From contig JAJEAD010000033.1 in assembly GCA_022824305.1 (NCBI GenBank), positions 1 through 64,000 on the forward strand: DNA of 64,000 nt, given 5' to 3'. The translations under genes were made by a program, and so were the position numbers. The DNA is from Gammaproteobacteria bacterium. Its GTDB lineage: Bacteria; Pseudomonadota; Gammaproteobacteria; HK1. The notes beneath the pieces are model-generated. The model worked only from the letters and a program-made list of their open reading frames with translations. It searched no databases and was not told where the DNA came from. Shown here one piece after another: positions 42,320 through 51,662 of this stretch. Position 1 is the first letter of the stretch. Each line of letters starts with the position of its first letter.

Positions 42320-43555
42320 TCACGGCGTGCTGCCGCGCTTCATCGCGAAGGCGTCGATCTCCACCATCATTGCGTCGTAGGCGAGCACCGGCACGGGAAT
42401 GCCGGTGGTGGCGGGACCGGGGTCGCGGAAGTACGACGAGCGAATCGGAAGATTGGCGTGCAGGGCCTCCGCCCCGCAGTCTCCCGCGTAGATCGCGATG
42501 ACCTTGCACACGTCCTCGTAGCCCGCCCCGAGCGCCTCGAGGATGGTGCCGATGTGGACCATCGCCTGGTGGGTCTGCGCGGAGAGATCGCCGGGATGCA
42601 CCGCCTGCCCCCGCTTGTCGAGCGATACCTGCCCGCCGGTGAAGATCATCTCCTCGCATTGCAGCCCGTGCTTGTAGGGCAGATGCACGTGCCAGTCCCA
42701 CAGCGAATCGGGCCACACGTGCCGGCGGGGAAGGCGGCGGCCGTCCTCGCCCCGCATCGCCACCACCGCAATCTTGATCTTGACATCGTCATGCGCGTGC
42801 CGCGGCACCGGGATACCGGTGGCGGCGGGACCCGGTTCCCGGAAGTGCGCGGCGCAGGCGAGCGCGGCGGGCTCGAAGTCCGCAATCCCGACATCGCCGG
42901 CGTACCATCGATTGAGCTTCACCACGTCGTCGAAGTCCGCGCCGAATCCCGCGAGCACCCTCTCCACCTGGCGCATCACCTGGCGCGTCTGGGCGACGAT
43001 GTCGCCCGGATGCAGCACGCCGCCCGCCGCATCGACGGGCGACTGGGCCGAGACGAAGATCATCCGGCCGCTGCGCACGCCCGGGCAGAAGGGCGCGGGC
43101 AGGGGCGACGCCCCATGCGCCTCCGCGAAGCTTCGAAGGGTCCGCTCGCCGTTCTCGCGGCGCATCGCGTAGCCCTCGATCTCGACCTCGAGCCCTTCGT
43201 AGGCGAGGTAGGGCACGGGCACCGCGCTCACCGCGGGGCGTGCGCCGCGCGGCAGGCAGTCGCCGACCGCGGCGAGGAATGCGCTCTCGTCGACGCTGCC
43301 GTCGTTCACGTAGAAGCAGTGCAGAACGACGAGGTCCTCGAGATCGCAGTCCAGCCCCTCGAGCACCCGGCCGAAGTGAGCCATCACGCTGCGGATCTGC
43401 GCGCCGAGGTCGCCCGGGTTGCACACCGCTCCTTCCGGCGTCAGATCCACCTGTCCGCCGACCCACACCATCTCTCCGCAGCGCACGCCGTGCTTGTGCG
43501 TCACGTCGATCGGCCAGTTCCAGTGGCCTTCCGGCCATGTGTGGCGCTTCTCCAC
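42320..43555 (-). CDS. Protein with three tandem RidA (YjgF) domains
   Basis: A 411-residue protein made of three RidA folds, roughly 1-133, 148-268 and 278-406. RidA hydrolyses reactive enamine/imine intermediates and is usually a ~130-residue homotrimer; here a trimer seems encoded in one chain. Only domain 1 keeps the catalytic-type Arg (Arg106 in GARPAVSAV); domains 2 and 3 have Gly there (PGPAATG, PGPATTG). Domains 1 and 3 are most alike (WP..W.W, KHG, GGQV, PGDL.AQ). The start is GTG 43555, whose G is the last base of the pth stop (TAGTG), so translation is coupled to pth. Confidence 0.85.
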   Translation of the reverse strand: MEKRHTWPEGHWNWPIDVTHKHGVRCGEMVWVGGQVDLTPEGAVCNPGDLGAQIRSVMAHFGRVLEGLDCDLEDLVVLHCFYVNDGSVDESAFLAAVGDCLPRGARPAVSAVPVPYLAYEGLEVEIEGYAMRRENGERTLRSFAEAHGASPLPAPFCPGVRSGRMIFVSAQSPVDAAGGVLHPGDIVAQTRQVMRQVERVLAGFGADFDDVVKLNRWYAGDVGIADFEPAALACAAHFREPGPAATGIPVPRHAHDDVKIKIAVVAMRGEDGRRLPRRHVWPDSLWDWHVHLPYKHGLQCEEMIFTGGQVSLDKRGQAVHPGDLSAQTHQAMVHIGTILEALGAGYEDVCKVIAIYAGDCGAEALHANLPIRSSYFRDPGPATTGIPVPVLAYDAMMVEIDAFAMKRGSTP

Positions 43556-44181
43556 TACCCGGCCTCCCCTTCTTCACGCCGCTCCTCGTCCACTCTACTA
43601 CGGGTGTGGAGCACGTTCATCGCGGGTTCGAGGTTGCCGCCGATCATCGACTCGAAGTGCGACAGCGCGCGCTCTATCGCCTCGTCGATGAGCGTCTGCT
43701 CGGCCGCGGGAGCCCGCTGCAGAACGTAGCCGATCACCTGCGAAGCCGTTCCGGGGTGGCCCACCCCTATGCGCACGCGCGAGAAGGCGCGACTGCCCAG
43801 GCTCGGCACGATGTCCTCGAGGCCCCGGTGCCCTCCGGTGCCGCCGCCGCGCTTGAGGCGCACGATGCCGGGAGGAAGGTCGATCTCGTCGTGCGCGACG
43901 AGGATCCCCGCCGCCGGGACGCGGAAGTAGTGCGACAGCGCGGAGAGCGCCCGGCCGCTGTGGTTCATGAAGGTGCCCGGCTTCAGCAGGCGCAGGGTCC
44001 GCGAATCGAGGCGAAGGAGCGCGACCTCTCCGGAGAAACGGGAGGAAGATTTGAAGTCCGCCCGGTAGCGTTCGGCGAGGCGCTCGACGAAGCGGAATCC
44101 CGCATTGTGCCGGGTGTCGGCGTAACGAAGGCCCGGATTGCCGAGACCGGCAACCACGGAGAATGGCGGGTGCTCGGGCAC
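43555..44181 (-). CDS. pth: Peptidyl-tRNA hydrolase
   Basis: A 208-residue essential enzyme that releases peptides from stalled peptidyl-tRNA. Conserved residues include Asn and His in VVAGLGNPG, TRHNAGFRFVERLA (catalytic His), KPGTFMNHSG, HDEIDLPPG and GGTGGHRGLEDI. Length is typical (E. coli has 194). It lies 52 bases after rplY in the standard gammaproteobacterial order and is coupled to the triple-RidA gene downstream, an uncommon addition. Confidence 0.95.
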   Translation of the reverse strand: MPEHPPFSVVAGLGNPGLRYADTRHNAGFRFVERLAERYRADFKSSSRFSGEVALLRLDSRTLRLLKPGTFMNHSGRALSALSHYFRVPAAGILVAHDEIDLPPGIVRLKRGGGTGGHRGLEDIVPSLGSRAFSRVRIGVGHPGTASQVIGYVLQRAPAAEQTLIDEAIERALSHFESMIGGNLEPAMNVLHTRSRVDEERREEGEAG

Positions 44182-44233
44182 GACCTGCGCGGCGCCGGCC
44201 GACGAGATAGCCGGCGCGGGCCGCTTCGCCGGC

Positions 44234-44920
44234 CTAGTCTTCGCCGCCGCCGTCCGGCGGGGCCCCTTCGGCCTCCGTTCCCGCCGCCGGAGCGCCCTCG
44301 TCCTCGGCGATCTCCTCGCCCTCGTCCTCCCCCAGGACCTCCAGCTTCTGTGGATGCTGGACCGTGACCACCGGCTGGTCGTTCTCGGGATCGTGCACGA
44401 GCGGCATCAGGCGCACCCGATCCGGCATCGCCAGATCGGAGAGATGCAGGGAGTCGCCGACGTCGAGGCCGGACATGTCCACCTCGATGAACTCGGGAAG
44501 ATCCCTCGGAAGGCACCCGATCTCGACATCCACCATCAGGTGGCTGATGACGCCCCCGTGCCGCTTTCCCGGAGAGTCGGCTTCGTTGATGAAGTGCAGG
44601 GGCACACGCATGTGCAGCTCCTCGGTGCTGCTCACGCGCTGCAGGTCCACGTGCAGGACCTGGCTGGTGGCCGGATCGCGCTGCAGATCCTTGACCACCG
44701 CCTGCGCCTCCTCTCCGTCCACCTTGACCGCGAGGATGTGAGAGAAGAACGCTTCGTTCTCCATCTGCTTTCCGATTCGGCTCGCTTCCATGGACAGCGA
44801 CACGGGCTCCTTGCCGGCCCCGTAGAGGACGCCGGGCACTCTGCCCGCACGGCGCAGCCGCCGGCTTGCTCCCTTGCCGAGCGCACTGCGCGGCTCGGCG
44901 ACGACTTCGAACTGGTTCAT
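44234..44920 (-). CDS. rplY: 50S ribosomal protein L25/general stress protein Ctc
   Basis: A 228-residue long-form L25 that binds 5S rRNA. Residues 1-95 are the L25 RNA-binding domain (SRRLRRAGRVPGVLYG), followed by the TL5/Ctc C-terminal domain and an acidic tail (GEDEGEEIAEDEG). The start is ATG 44920 (MNQFEVVAEPRS), with ggagcggag upstream; an in-frame Met at 44935 is less well placed. It lies between prs and pth, as in most gammaproteobacteria. Confidence 0.93.
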   Translation of the reverse strand: MNQFEVVAEPRSALGKGASRRLRRAGRVPGVLYGAGKEPVSLSMEASRIGKQMENEAFFSHILAVKVDGEEAQAVVKDLQRDPATSQVLHVDLQRVSSTEELHMRVPLHFINEADSPGKRHGGVISHLMVDVEIGCLPRDLPEFIEVDMSGLDVGDSLHLSDLAMPDRVRLMPLVHDPENDQPVVTVQHPQKLEVLGEDEGEEIAEDEGAPAAGTEAEGAPPDGGGED

Positions 44921-44937
44921 GCTCCGCTCCGTCATTC

Positions 44938-45876
44938 TCAATCCATGAACAATTCTCCGATCGACTCTTCCTCGTTCACGCGGCGCATGCTCTCCGCGAG
45001 CAGCTCGGCGACGCTGAGCTGGCGGATACGCGGGCATTGCGATGCGCGCTCGTCGAGGGGGATGGTGTCGCTCACCACCAGCTCGTCGAGATCGGACTCT
45101 TCGATGCGCTCGACCGCGGGGCCGGAGAGCACCGGATGCGTACAGTAGGCGACGACGCGTTTCGCCCCTTGCGCCTTCAACGCCACCGCGGCGTTGCACA
45201 GAGTGCCGGCGGTATCGGCGATGTCGTCCACGATCACGCAACTGCGGCCGTCGACGTCGCCGATGATGTTCATCACCTCCGCCTCGTTCTCGCGCGGGCG
45301 TCGCTTGTCGATGATCGCGAGGTCGGCGTCGTCCAGCCGTTTCGCGAGCGCCCGTGCGCGGACCACTCCGCCGACGTCGGGCGAGACGACCATGTGGTCG
45401 GCGTGCCAATGCCGGTAGACGTCACCCAGCAACACGGGCGAGGCGTAGATGTTGTCGACCGGAATGTTGAAGAAACCCTGGATCTGGTCGGCGTGGAGGT
45501 CCATGGTGAGCACGCGGTCCGCGCCCGCCTCCGAGATCATGTCGGCCACCACCTTGGCCGATATGGACACGCGGGCCGCCCGCGGGCGGCGGTCCTGGCG
45601 CGCGTATCCGAAGTACGGGATCACCGCCGTCACGCGCGCCGCCGAGGAGCGGCGTACCGCGTCGATCATCACCAGCAGCTCCATGAGGTTCTCGTTGACG
45701 GGGCTGCAGGTCGGCTGCACGACGAAGACGTCCTGGCCACGCACCGAGTCGATGATCTCCACCATCACCTCCCCGTCGCTGAATCGTCCGACGACGGCGC
45801 GGGAAAGCGAAATGTTGAGGCGGCGGACGATGTCCTCGGCGAGCGAGCGATTGGCATTGCCCGAGAACACCATCAT
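44938..45876 (-). CDS. prs: Ribose-phosphate pyrophosphokinase
   Basis: A 312-residue enzyme that makes PRPP from ribose 5-phosphate and ATP. Signature pieces are [49 protein letters not shown] and [13 protein letters not shown] (PRPP loop). Homologs begin near [14 protein letters not shown], so the start is placed at the ATG at 45876. The frame is open to GTG 45957 without a ribosome site. The tRNA-Gln gene lies about 110 bases upstream, on the same strand. Confidence 0.93.
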   Translation of the reverse strand: MMVFSGNANRSLAEDIVRRLNISLSRAVVGRFSDGEVMVEIIDSVRGQDVFVVQPTCSPVNENLMELLVMIDAVRRSSAARVTAVIPYFGYARQDRRPRAARVSISAKVVADMISEAGADRVLTMDLHADQIQGFFNIPVDNIYASPVLLGDVYRHWHADHMVVSPDVGGVVRARALAKRLDDADLAIIDKRRPRENEAEVMNIIGDVDGRSCVIVDDIADTAGTLCNAAVALKAQGAKRVVAYCTHPVLSGPAVERIEESDLDELVVSDTIPLDERASQCPRIRQLSVAELLAESMRRVNEEESIGELFMD

Positions 45877-45985
45877 CCGATCGAGCACCCCGGACCGGCG
45901 TTCCACCGAGTGGGGCTCCGCATGCAGAAAGCGGGTGTTGTACTGCCGTTCGTTCACTTTAGGGTGGGCCCGTGGCTGAGGGCAT

Positions 45986-46060
45986 TGGCTGGGGTGCCAG
46001 GATTCGAACCTGGGAATGCGGGAGTCAAAGTCCCGTGCCTTACCACTTGGCTACACCCCA
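45986..46060 (-). tRNA. tRNA-Gln (anticodon UUG)
   Basis: Read on the minus strand, a 75-base cloverleaf including an encoded 3' CCA. The acceptor stem TGGGGTG pairs with CACCCCA; the anticodon stem is CGGGA/TCCCG with loop CTTTGAC, giving anticodon TTG (genomic 46026-46028); the T arm has GGTTCGAATCC. Its place between ispE and prs matches the gammaproteobacterial arrangement. Confidence 0.97.
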
Positions 46061-46095
46061 GGGGCAGAAGGTCGCATGGCGGGGGACGGCGGCGC

Positions 46096-46992
46096 TCACT
46101 CCCCGCCGGCGCGGGCGATGAGAGGAGAGCGGTTCACGCCCCGGCACACGAATCCTTGCCATCCCGCCGGCAGTCTCAGCAGCAAGTTCTTTCCCTCCTC
46201 CGCGTCCACGTCCGCAAGCGGCACGAACACCGCTCCGCCGGTCCCCGTCATGCGCGGCCTCCCGAAGCGGGCGAGGCGCTCCATCGCCCCTTCCACCTGC
46301 GGATACCGCTTCCGAGTGACCGCTTCGCAATCGTTTACGCTGCGTTCGAGCAGCGACCGTATGGACGGCCCGCGAGCGTTCTCCGGCCACCCGTCCGAAA
46401 TGAAGTCGGACATTTTCACGGGCGCCCTGTGTCGTGTCAACGCGGGGGCGGAGAAGATCTCCGCCGTGGACACCCGGCAGGGCGGCACGAGAAGCACGTA
46501 CCGGGGCTCCTCCAGAATCACGGGATGCAGCCGGTCCCCGACTCCCTCCGCCCAGGCGGCCTGACCACGTACGAACACCGGCACGTCGGCTCCGAGCCGC
46601 CTGCCCAGTTCGGCGAGGCGCTCGATGCCGAGCTCCAGATCCCAGAGCCGGTCCAGCGCTACCAGGGTGGTCGCGGCGTCGGAGCTCCCCCCGCCCAGGC
46701 CGCTCCCCGCGGGAACCCGCTTGGAGATGGCGATATCCACCCCCCGCCGGACTCCCGCCGCCTCGCGCAGCAGAGAGGCGGCGCGGACCGCGAGATCGCG
46801 ATCATCAGGCCATCCGGGATCCGCTCCGATCCGCCGGACCCGCCCTTCCCGGTTCGGAGTGAAGGCAATCTCGTCACCCAGATCGAGAAACTGAAACAGG
46901 GTCTGCAGATCGTGGTATCCGTCCGCCCGGCGACCCAGCACGTGCAGAAAGAGGTTGATCTTCGCCGGCGCCGGCCAGCTCTCCTCTCCCAC
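46096..46992 (-). CDS. ispE: 4-diphosphocytidyl-2-C-methyl-D-erythritol kinase
   Basis: A 298-residue GHMP kinase of the non-mevalonate isoprenoid pathway. The ATP loop is VPAGSGLGGGSSDAATTL; the substrate region begins PAPAKINLFLHVLGRRADGYHDLQT, and MTGTGGAVFVPL is GHMP motif 3. The start is GTG 46992, three bases after the lolB stop. The pair lolB-ispE followed by tRNA-Gln and prs is a classic gammaproteobacterial operon. Confidence 0.94.
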   Translation of the reverse strand: MGEESWPAPAKINLFLHVLGRRADGYHDLQTLFQFLDLGDEIAFTPNREGRVRRIGADPGWPDDRDLAVRAASLLREAAGVRRGVDIAISKRVPAGSGLGGGSSDAATTLVALDRLWDLELGIERLAELGRRLGADVPVFVRGQAAWAEGVGDRLHPVILEEPRYVLLVPPCRVSTAEIFSAPALTRHRAPVKMSDFISDGWPENARGPSIRSLLERSVNDCEAVTRKRYPQVEGAMERLARFGRPRMTGTGGAVFVPLADVDAEEGKNLLLRLPAGWQGFVCRGVNRSPLIARAGGE

Positions 46993-46995
46993 CCG

Positions 46996-47598
46996 TCAAT
47001 CCTCGATCGTCCAGTCGCCCACCACCAGACGGGCCTCGAGCTCCGCGCGATCGAAGTCGAGGCGCTCCGGCAGAACCAGGTCCCCGATGTCCGAGTAGCG
47101 CCGGTAGACGATGCGCCACCCGGACTGCAGGAGCAGCGAAGGTCGGCCCTGGTGGTCGAGCTCCAGCCGCTCGACGGGCGCTCCCGGAGCGGTGATGCCG
47201 AGCACCCAGTATCGCAGGCCATGCAGGGGAAAGGACCACCCCATGCGTTCCTGCAACAGGGACTCGGGAGAATCGGCGTGATGGACGCCGTCCCGGTCGA
47301 GTAGATCCACGCCCGCGGGTCCGCCCCGAAGCTCGACCGCGGCCTCTCCGATCAGTCCGCCCAGGCGGATTCGGTACTCGTCCCCGTCCTGCCTCCACCG
47401 GACACGGGCATTCAGGGCATCCCGCGAGGTACGCAGCGCGAGTCGCCCGCTGAAGCCGAAACGCGTGATGGTGGAGATCCTGTCGCGCCGCTGCTCCCAC
47501 CGCACAGGGCCGTCGGGGGCAGAGCGGGGCAGGTACCCGCAACCCGGAAGCATCGCGACCGCGAGCAGGAGGAAGCGCCGGCGCGAGCGTCCGGGCAT
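46996..47598 (-). CDS. lolB: Outer-membrane lipoprotein LolB
   Basis: A 200-residue lipoprotein that accepts lipoproteins from LolA and inserts them into the outer membrane. A signal peptide with lipobox MLPGC (lipid Cys20) is preceded by RSRRRFLLLAVA. The rest matches the LolB fold (ITRFGFSGRLALRTSRDALNARV-type strands; GWSFPLHGLRYWVLG). The start is ATG 47598 with gaggccgga upstream; the frame also opens 22 codons earlier (47664). Its genome position beside ispE supports the assignment, since the family is poorly conserved in sequence. Confidence 0.88.
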   Translation of the reverse strand: MPGRSRRRFLLLAVAMLPGCGYLPRSAPDGPVRWEQRRDRISTITRFGFSGRLALRTSRDALNARVRWRQDGDEYRIRLGGLIGEAAVELRGGPAGVDLLDRDGVHHADSPESLLQERMGWSFPLHGLRYWVLGITAPGAPVERLELDHQGRPSLLLQSGWRIVYRRYSDIGDLVLPERLDFDRAELEARLVVGDWTIED

Positions 47599-47670
47599 TC
47601 CGGCCTCAACGACCGGAGCGCCCGGTCCCGTCGCGTCGCTCGGCATCCTCGCTCGGGCTCGCAAGTGTCT

Positions 47671-49443
47671 CTACAGACCGAAGCGTTGCTTGACGTCCAG
47701 AAGTCTCTTGTCGTCGGGGTCGGCTTCGAGCGCATTGCCCCATACCGTCCGGGCCGTCTCCCGGTCTCCCATGGTCCAGAGCACTTCTCCGAGATGCGCC
47801 GCGATCTCCGGATCCGCACCGAGCTGCATCGCGCGCCACAGGAAGCTGAGCGCCTCTTCGAAGCGCCCCATGCGAAACATCACCCAGCCCATGCTGTCCA
47901 CGATGTAGTGGCTGTCGGGCTCGAGCTCATACGCACGCTTGATGAGGCGATAGGCCTCGTCGAGACGATCCGTGCGGTCGGCGAGGGTGTAGCCCAGCGC
48001 ATTGAGGGCGTTGGCGTGGTTGGGGTCGCGCTCGATGATGGCGCTGAAGTCGCGCTCCGCCGTCGCAAGATCGTCGAGCTCCACCGCGAGCATCGCGCGG
48101 GCGTAGAGCAGATTGGCGTCCTCGGGCCACTCCTCGAGCGCGGCATCGTAGACTTCCATCGCGTCGTCGAAACGGGAGTGGCGCACGAGGATGTCCACTT
48201 CCACGCCGTAGAGGCGCATCACCTCGTTCGCGTTGCGCCCGTGCAGCGCGTGCAGGCGGGAGCGGGCCTCGTCCACGCGCCCCGCCTCGGACAACAGGAC
48301 GGCAGTGCGGAGCTGCGCGTTCATCCGATTGTCGCCCCGAAGGACCCGATCGTAGGCGACGAGGGCCGCATCGGGATCCTGCCGCGCTTCCGCGATCCGG
48401 CCGAGGTAGTACCAGGCAGCGTCCCGCCGCTCGATACTGCGCGTGAGCACTTCGAAGTGTTCCGCCGCCCGGTCGAAGACCCGCGTCTGGAACAGGACCA
48501 GTCCCAGCGCATGGCGCACGTCCTCGTTGCCGGTGTCTGCCTCGAGCACAAGCTCGAAGTGCGAGCGCGCTTCCTCGAAGCGTCTTGCGTCCACGAGCAG
48601 GCGCGCGTAGGTCATTCGCAGCATGGCGGATGCGGGGCGCTCGGCAAGCGCGCTCTCCAGCACCCGCAGAGCCCGCGGCAGGTCGTTGCGCCGGTGGTGG
48701 ATGCGCGCCAGGAGCACGGTCGCGTGTTCATTGCCGGAATCGAGCGCGAGCACGCGCTCGAACGCACGTTCCGCCCGGCCGAACTCTCCCACGCGGGCAA
48801 GAAGCCGGCCAAAGGTGAGGTGCGCCTGGGCGACGTCCGCGTGCTCCGCGACGAGCGCCTCCATCGCGCCCACCGTGCTGTCGCGGGAGGCGCGGGAGGC
48901 GGAGCCCTTCTTCTCCAGCTCGCGCAGCAGGATTTCGCTCACCCTCCGCAACCCGGCGCCGGGGAACTCGACCTCCGCCGCCGCGGCGACCGCGCGCAAC
49001 ACCTCCACCGCTTCGTCGAGCGCACCGGCGCGAATCAGGAGAAGCGCGCGAAACTCATCGGGCTCCCGGCTGTCCGGAGCGAGCTCCGACCACAGCGCTA
49101 CCGCCTCGAGGCCTCCCCGGGTATCGCCGGAAGACATCGCGATGTGCACCGCACGCTGCGCCGCCTTGCGATCCGCGTACCGCTTCGCCACTTCGAGGTA
49201 GTTCCGAAAGGCGAGCGAGAGCTCGCCCCGCCGCTCCGCGAGCTCGGCCACGAGCAGGAGGTAGAGCGCGTCGCGGCTGAAGGAGGGAGCGGCAATCGAA
49301 GTCGCGGGTGCGGCCTCGGAGGACTCCGCGACGTCCTCGGCGGGCACCGTGACACAGCCCCCCACGACCACGCCCGCGAGCACGAACCCGAGCCATGGTC
49401 GGCGATGCGCGTCGGAGTATCGGGGTATGATGCGGTTACGCAT
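47671..49443 (-). CDS. TPR-repeat lipoprotein
   Basis: A 590-residue protein with a lipoprotein signal (lipobox VGGC, Cys30) followed by a long run of tetratricopeptide repeats, for example LTFGRLLARVGEFGRAERAFERVL-type and NALNALGYTLADRTDRLDEAY. It is probably anchored in the outer or inner membrane as a scaffold. The gene occupies the place next to lolB and opposite prfA that holds similar TPR lipoproteins in Pseudomonas and relatives. Its function is not established. It ends 72 bases before the lolB start. Confidence 0.87.
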   Translation of the reverse strand: MRNRIIPRYSDAHRRPWLGFVLAGVVVGGCVTVPAEDVAESSEAAPATSIAAPSFSRDALYLLLVAELAERRGELSLAFRNYLEVAKRYADRKAAQRAVHIAMSSGDTRGGLEAVALWSELAPDSREPDEFRALLLIRAGALDEAVEVLRAVAAAAEVEFPGAGLRRVSEILLRELEKKGSASRASRDSTVGAMEALVAEHADVAQAHLTFGRLLARVGEFGRAERAFERVLALDSGNEHATVLLARIHHRRNDLPRALRVLESALAERPASAMLRMTYARLLVDARRFEEARSHFELVLEADTGNEDVRHALGLVLFQTRVFDRAAEHFEVLTRSIERRDAAWYYLGRIAEARQDPDAALVAYDRVLRGDNRMNAQLRTAVLLSEAGRVDEARSRLHALHGRNANEVMRLYGVEVDILVRHSRFDDAMEVYDAALEEWPEDANLLYARAMLAVELDDLATAERDFSAIIERDPNHANALNALGYTLADRTDRLDEAYRLIKRAYELEPDSHYIVDSMGWVMFRMGRFEEALSFLWRAMQLGADPEIAAHLGEVLWTMGDRETARTVWGNALEADPDDKRLLDVKQRFGL

Positions 49444-49665
49444 GTGGGCCGGTACGGGTAGCGGGGCTGCGGGGACGGCGGCACCCCTGGCGTTCGCCGA
49501 ATTGCCGGAAGCGACGGGAAGGCGCCCGCCCGCCCACTATAGCGCGGGGCGTCGGCCCAGAGTATGTTCGGAGGCCGACGGAGCGGGAAAGCCCCGGTAT
49601 CGCGCATCCCCTGTCGCTTCGATCCGCCGGCATGCGCACCATGAAACCCCGGAGGAGTGGGGATC

Positions 49666-50757
49666 GTGAACACTGCGCTTCTTTCGAAGCTGGACGGGCT
49701 GCACGAGCGCCTGGAAGAGCTGAACGGCCTGCTCGCAGAACCCGAGACCGCCAGGGATCCGGCACGCTATCGCGGCCTCGCCAGGGAACACGCCGAGCTT
49801 CGGCCTCTCGTCGAGGAGTACCGCCAGTATCGCGACACCCTGCTGCGCATCGAGGAGGCAGAAGAGCTGCGGTCGGAGAGCGAGGGAGAAATGAAGGCCC
49901 TCGCGCAGCAGGAGCTCGACGATGCCGAAGAAGCGCGATGCCGCATCGAGCACGAGCTTCGCCGGCTGCTGATCCCGCCGGATCCCGCCGATGCGCGGAA
50001 CATCTATCTCGAGATCCGGGCCGGCACCGGAGGCAACGAGGCCGCGCTGTTCGCGGGAGACCTGCTCCGGATGTACAGCCGCTACGCGGAGCGGAGGGGG
50101 TGGAAGCTGGAGGGAATCGGCGAGAGCACGGCGGAGCATGGAGGGTACCGGGAAGTAGTGGTGCGGGTCGTCGGCCGCGGCGCCTTTGCGCGCTTCAAGT
50201 TCGAGCCGGGCGCCCACCGCGTGCAGAGGGTGCCCGTCACCGAGTCCCAGGGCCGCATCCACACCTCGGCCTGCACGGTGGCGGTGTTGCCCGAGGCGCA
50301 GGGCCCGGGGGAGATCGAAGTGAACCCCAAGGACCTGCGGGTGGACACCTTCCGCGCTTCGGGCGCCGGCGGGCAGCACGTGAACAAGACCGACTCCGCC
50401 ATTCGCATCACGCACCTGCCGAGCGGGCTGGTGGTCGAGTGCCAGGACGAGCGTTCGCAGCACAAGAACCGCGCTCGCGCGATGGCGCTGCTCCAGGCCC
50501 GCCTGCTCGCCCGGGAGCGCGAGCGTCTGATGCGCGAACGCGCGCAATCGAGGCGAGTGCAGGTCGGCACCGGCGACCGCTCCGAGCGCATTCGCACCTA
50601 CAATTTCCCCCAGGGCCGGGTGACCGACCACCGGATAAACCTGACGCTGTACAAGCTTTCCGAGGTCATGGACGGCGACCTGGACGAGCTCTTCGATCAG
50701 TTGATTGCAATGCACCAGGCCGAGCAGCTCACGGCCCTCGAGGCAGAGAGCCGTTGA
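49666..50757 (+). CDS. prfA: Peptide chain release factor 1
   Basis: A 363-residue RF1 reading UAA and UAG. The peptide anticodon region is [14 protein letters not shown] (PVT in place of PAT), and the catalytic GGQ is at 235-237 ([16 protein letters not shown]). The start is GTG 49666, with ggaggag eight bases upstream; GTG 49657 lies within that site and is unlikely. In most gammaproteobacteria hemA lies directly upstream; here the 213-base gap to the divergent TPR gene has no hemA. prmC overlaps its 3' end. Confidence 0.95.
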   Translation: MNTALLSKLDGLHERLEELNGLLAEPETARDPARYRGLAREHAELRPLVEEYRQYRDTLLRIEEAEELRSESEGEMKALAQQELDDAEEARCRIEHELRRLLIPPDPADARNIYLEIRAGTGGNEAALFAGDLLRMYSRYAERRGWKLEGIGESTAEHGGYREVVVRVVGRGAFARFKFEPGAHRVQRVPVTESQGRIHTSACTVAVLPEAQGPGEIEVNPKDLRVDTFRASGAGGQHVNKTDSAIRITHLPSGLVVECQDERSQHKNRARAMALLQARLLARERERLMRERAQSRRVQVGTGDRSERIRTYNFPQGRVTDHRINLTLYKLSEVMDGDLDELFDQLIAMHQAEQLTALEAESR

Positions 50758-51598
50758 CCGCCTAGACGAGCTCTGGGAGCGGGGACGGGAGCGGCTCCCG
50801 CTACCGGCAGCGGAGTCGCGCCGGGAGGCTGCGCGGTTGCTCGCCCACGCTCTCGGGCGGCCGGCGTCGTGGCTCCACGCCCATGCTCGCGACCCGGTGC
50901 CGCGCCTGGCGAGACGTCGATTCGAAGGCCTCCTCGCGCGGCGTGCGGGGGGCGAGCCGCTCGCCTATCTCACGGGCCGTCGCGAGTTCTGGTCTCTGGA
51001 CCTCGAAGTGACGCCCGCCGTGCTCGTGCCCCGTCCCGAGACGGAGCACCTCGTCGAAGCGGCGCTCGAGCTCGTCCCCTCCTCGGCCGGGGCCCGTCTC
51101 GCCGATCTGGGCACGGGCTGCGGCGCGATTGCCCTCGCCCTCGCCCGCGAACGTCCGGGTTGCCGGATCATCGCCACCGACCTGTCCGCGGCCGCGCTGG
51201 CGCTCGCCGCATCCAACGCGGCCCGTCTTGGAATCGACAACGTCGAGTTTCGGCGGGGGCACTGGTGCGCCGCGCTCGGGCGGGAGCGCCCGGCGCTCAT
51301 CGTGACCAATCCCCCCTACGTGCGCGCCGGCGACCCTCACCTACAAGGCGATGGAGTGCGCTTCGAGCCCCGCGAGGCGCTGGTCGCGGGCACGGACGGC
51401 CTCGATGCAATCCGTGAGGTCGTCTCCTGCGCGGCCCGCCACCTGGCCCCGCAGGGAAGACTGCTGCTCGAGCACGGGGCCGCACAGCGCGAGGCAGTGC
51501 GCCGGCTGCTCGCCGAGCATCACTTCAGCGACATCGCGCACATTCGCGACTACGCGGGACGGGACCGGGTGGCCTGCGCGCGCCTCGCGCCCGCATGA
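50705..51598 (+). CDS. prmC: Release factor glutamine methyltransferase
   Basis: A 297-residue (maximum) SAM-dependent enzyme that methylates the GGQ glutamine of release factors. The C-terminal domain has the SAM loop [16 protein letters not shown] and the catalytic TNPPY ([11 protein letters not shown]); [13 protein letters not shown] precedes them. No ATG or GTG suits the family N-terminus ([13 protein letters not shown]). The only conventional start is TTG 50705, giving a 53-base overlap with prfA; the true start may lie closer to 50757. Gene order prfA-prmC-moeB is conserved. Confidence 0.9.
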   Translation: MQCTRPSSSRPSRQRAVDRLDELWERGRERLPLPAAESRREAARLLAHALGRPASWLHAHARDPVPRLARRRFEGLLARRAGGEPLAYLTGRREFWSLDLEVTPAVLVPRPETEHLVEAALELVPSSAGARLADLGTGCGAIALALARERPGCRIIATDLSAAALALAASNAARLGIDNVEFRRGHWCAALGRERPALIVTNPPYVRAGDPHLQGDGVRFEPREALVAGTDGLDAIREVVSCAARHLAPQGRLLLEHGAAQREAVRRLLAEHHFSDIAHIRDYAGRDRVACARLAPA

Positions 51599-51662
51599 GA
51601 GCGGGCGGACTCGTGGGCCCGACGGGTTGCGATTCCCCGTGCATCGACCGAAACTCGGCGGG

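Noticed and set aside
46016..46564. Plus-strand frame across the tRNA-Gln and ispE region
   Set aside because: It is antisense to a clear tRNA and to ispE and shows no domain.
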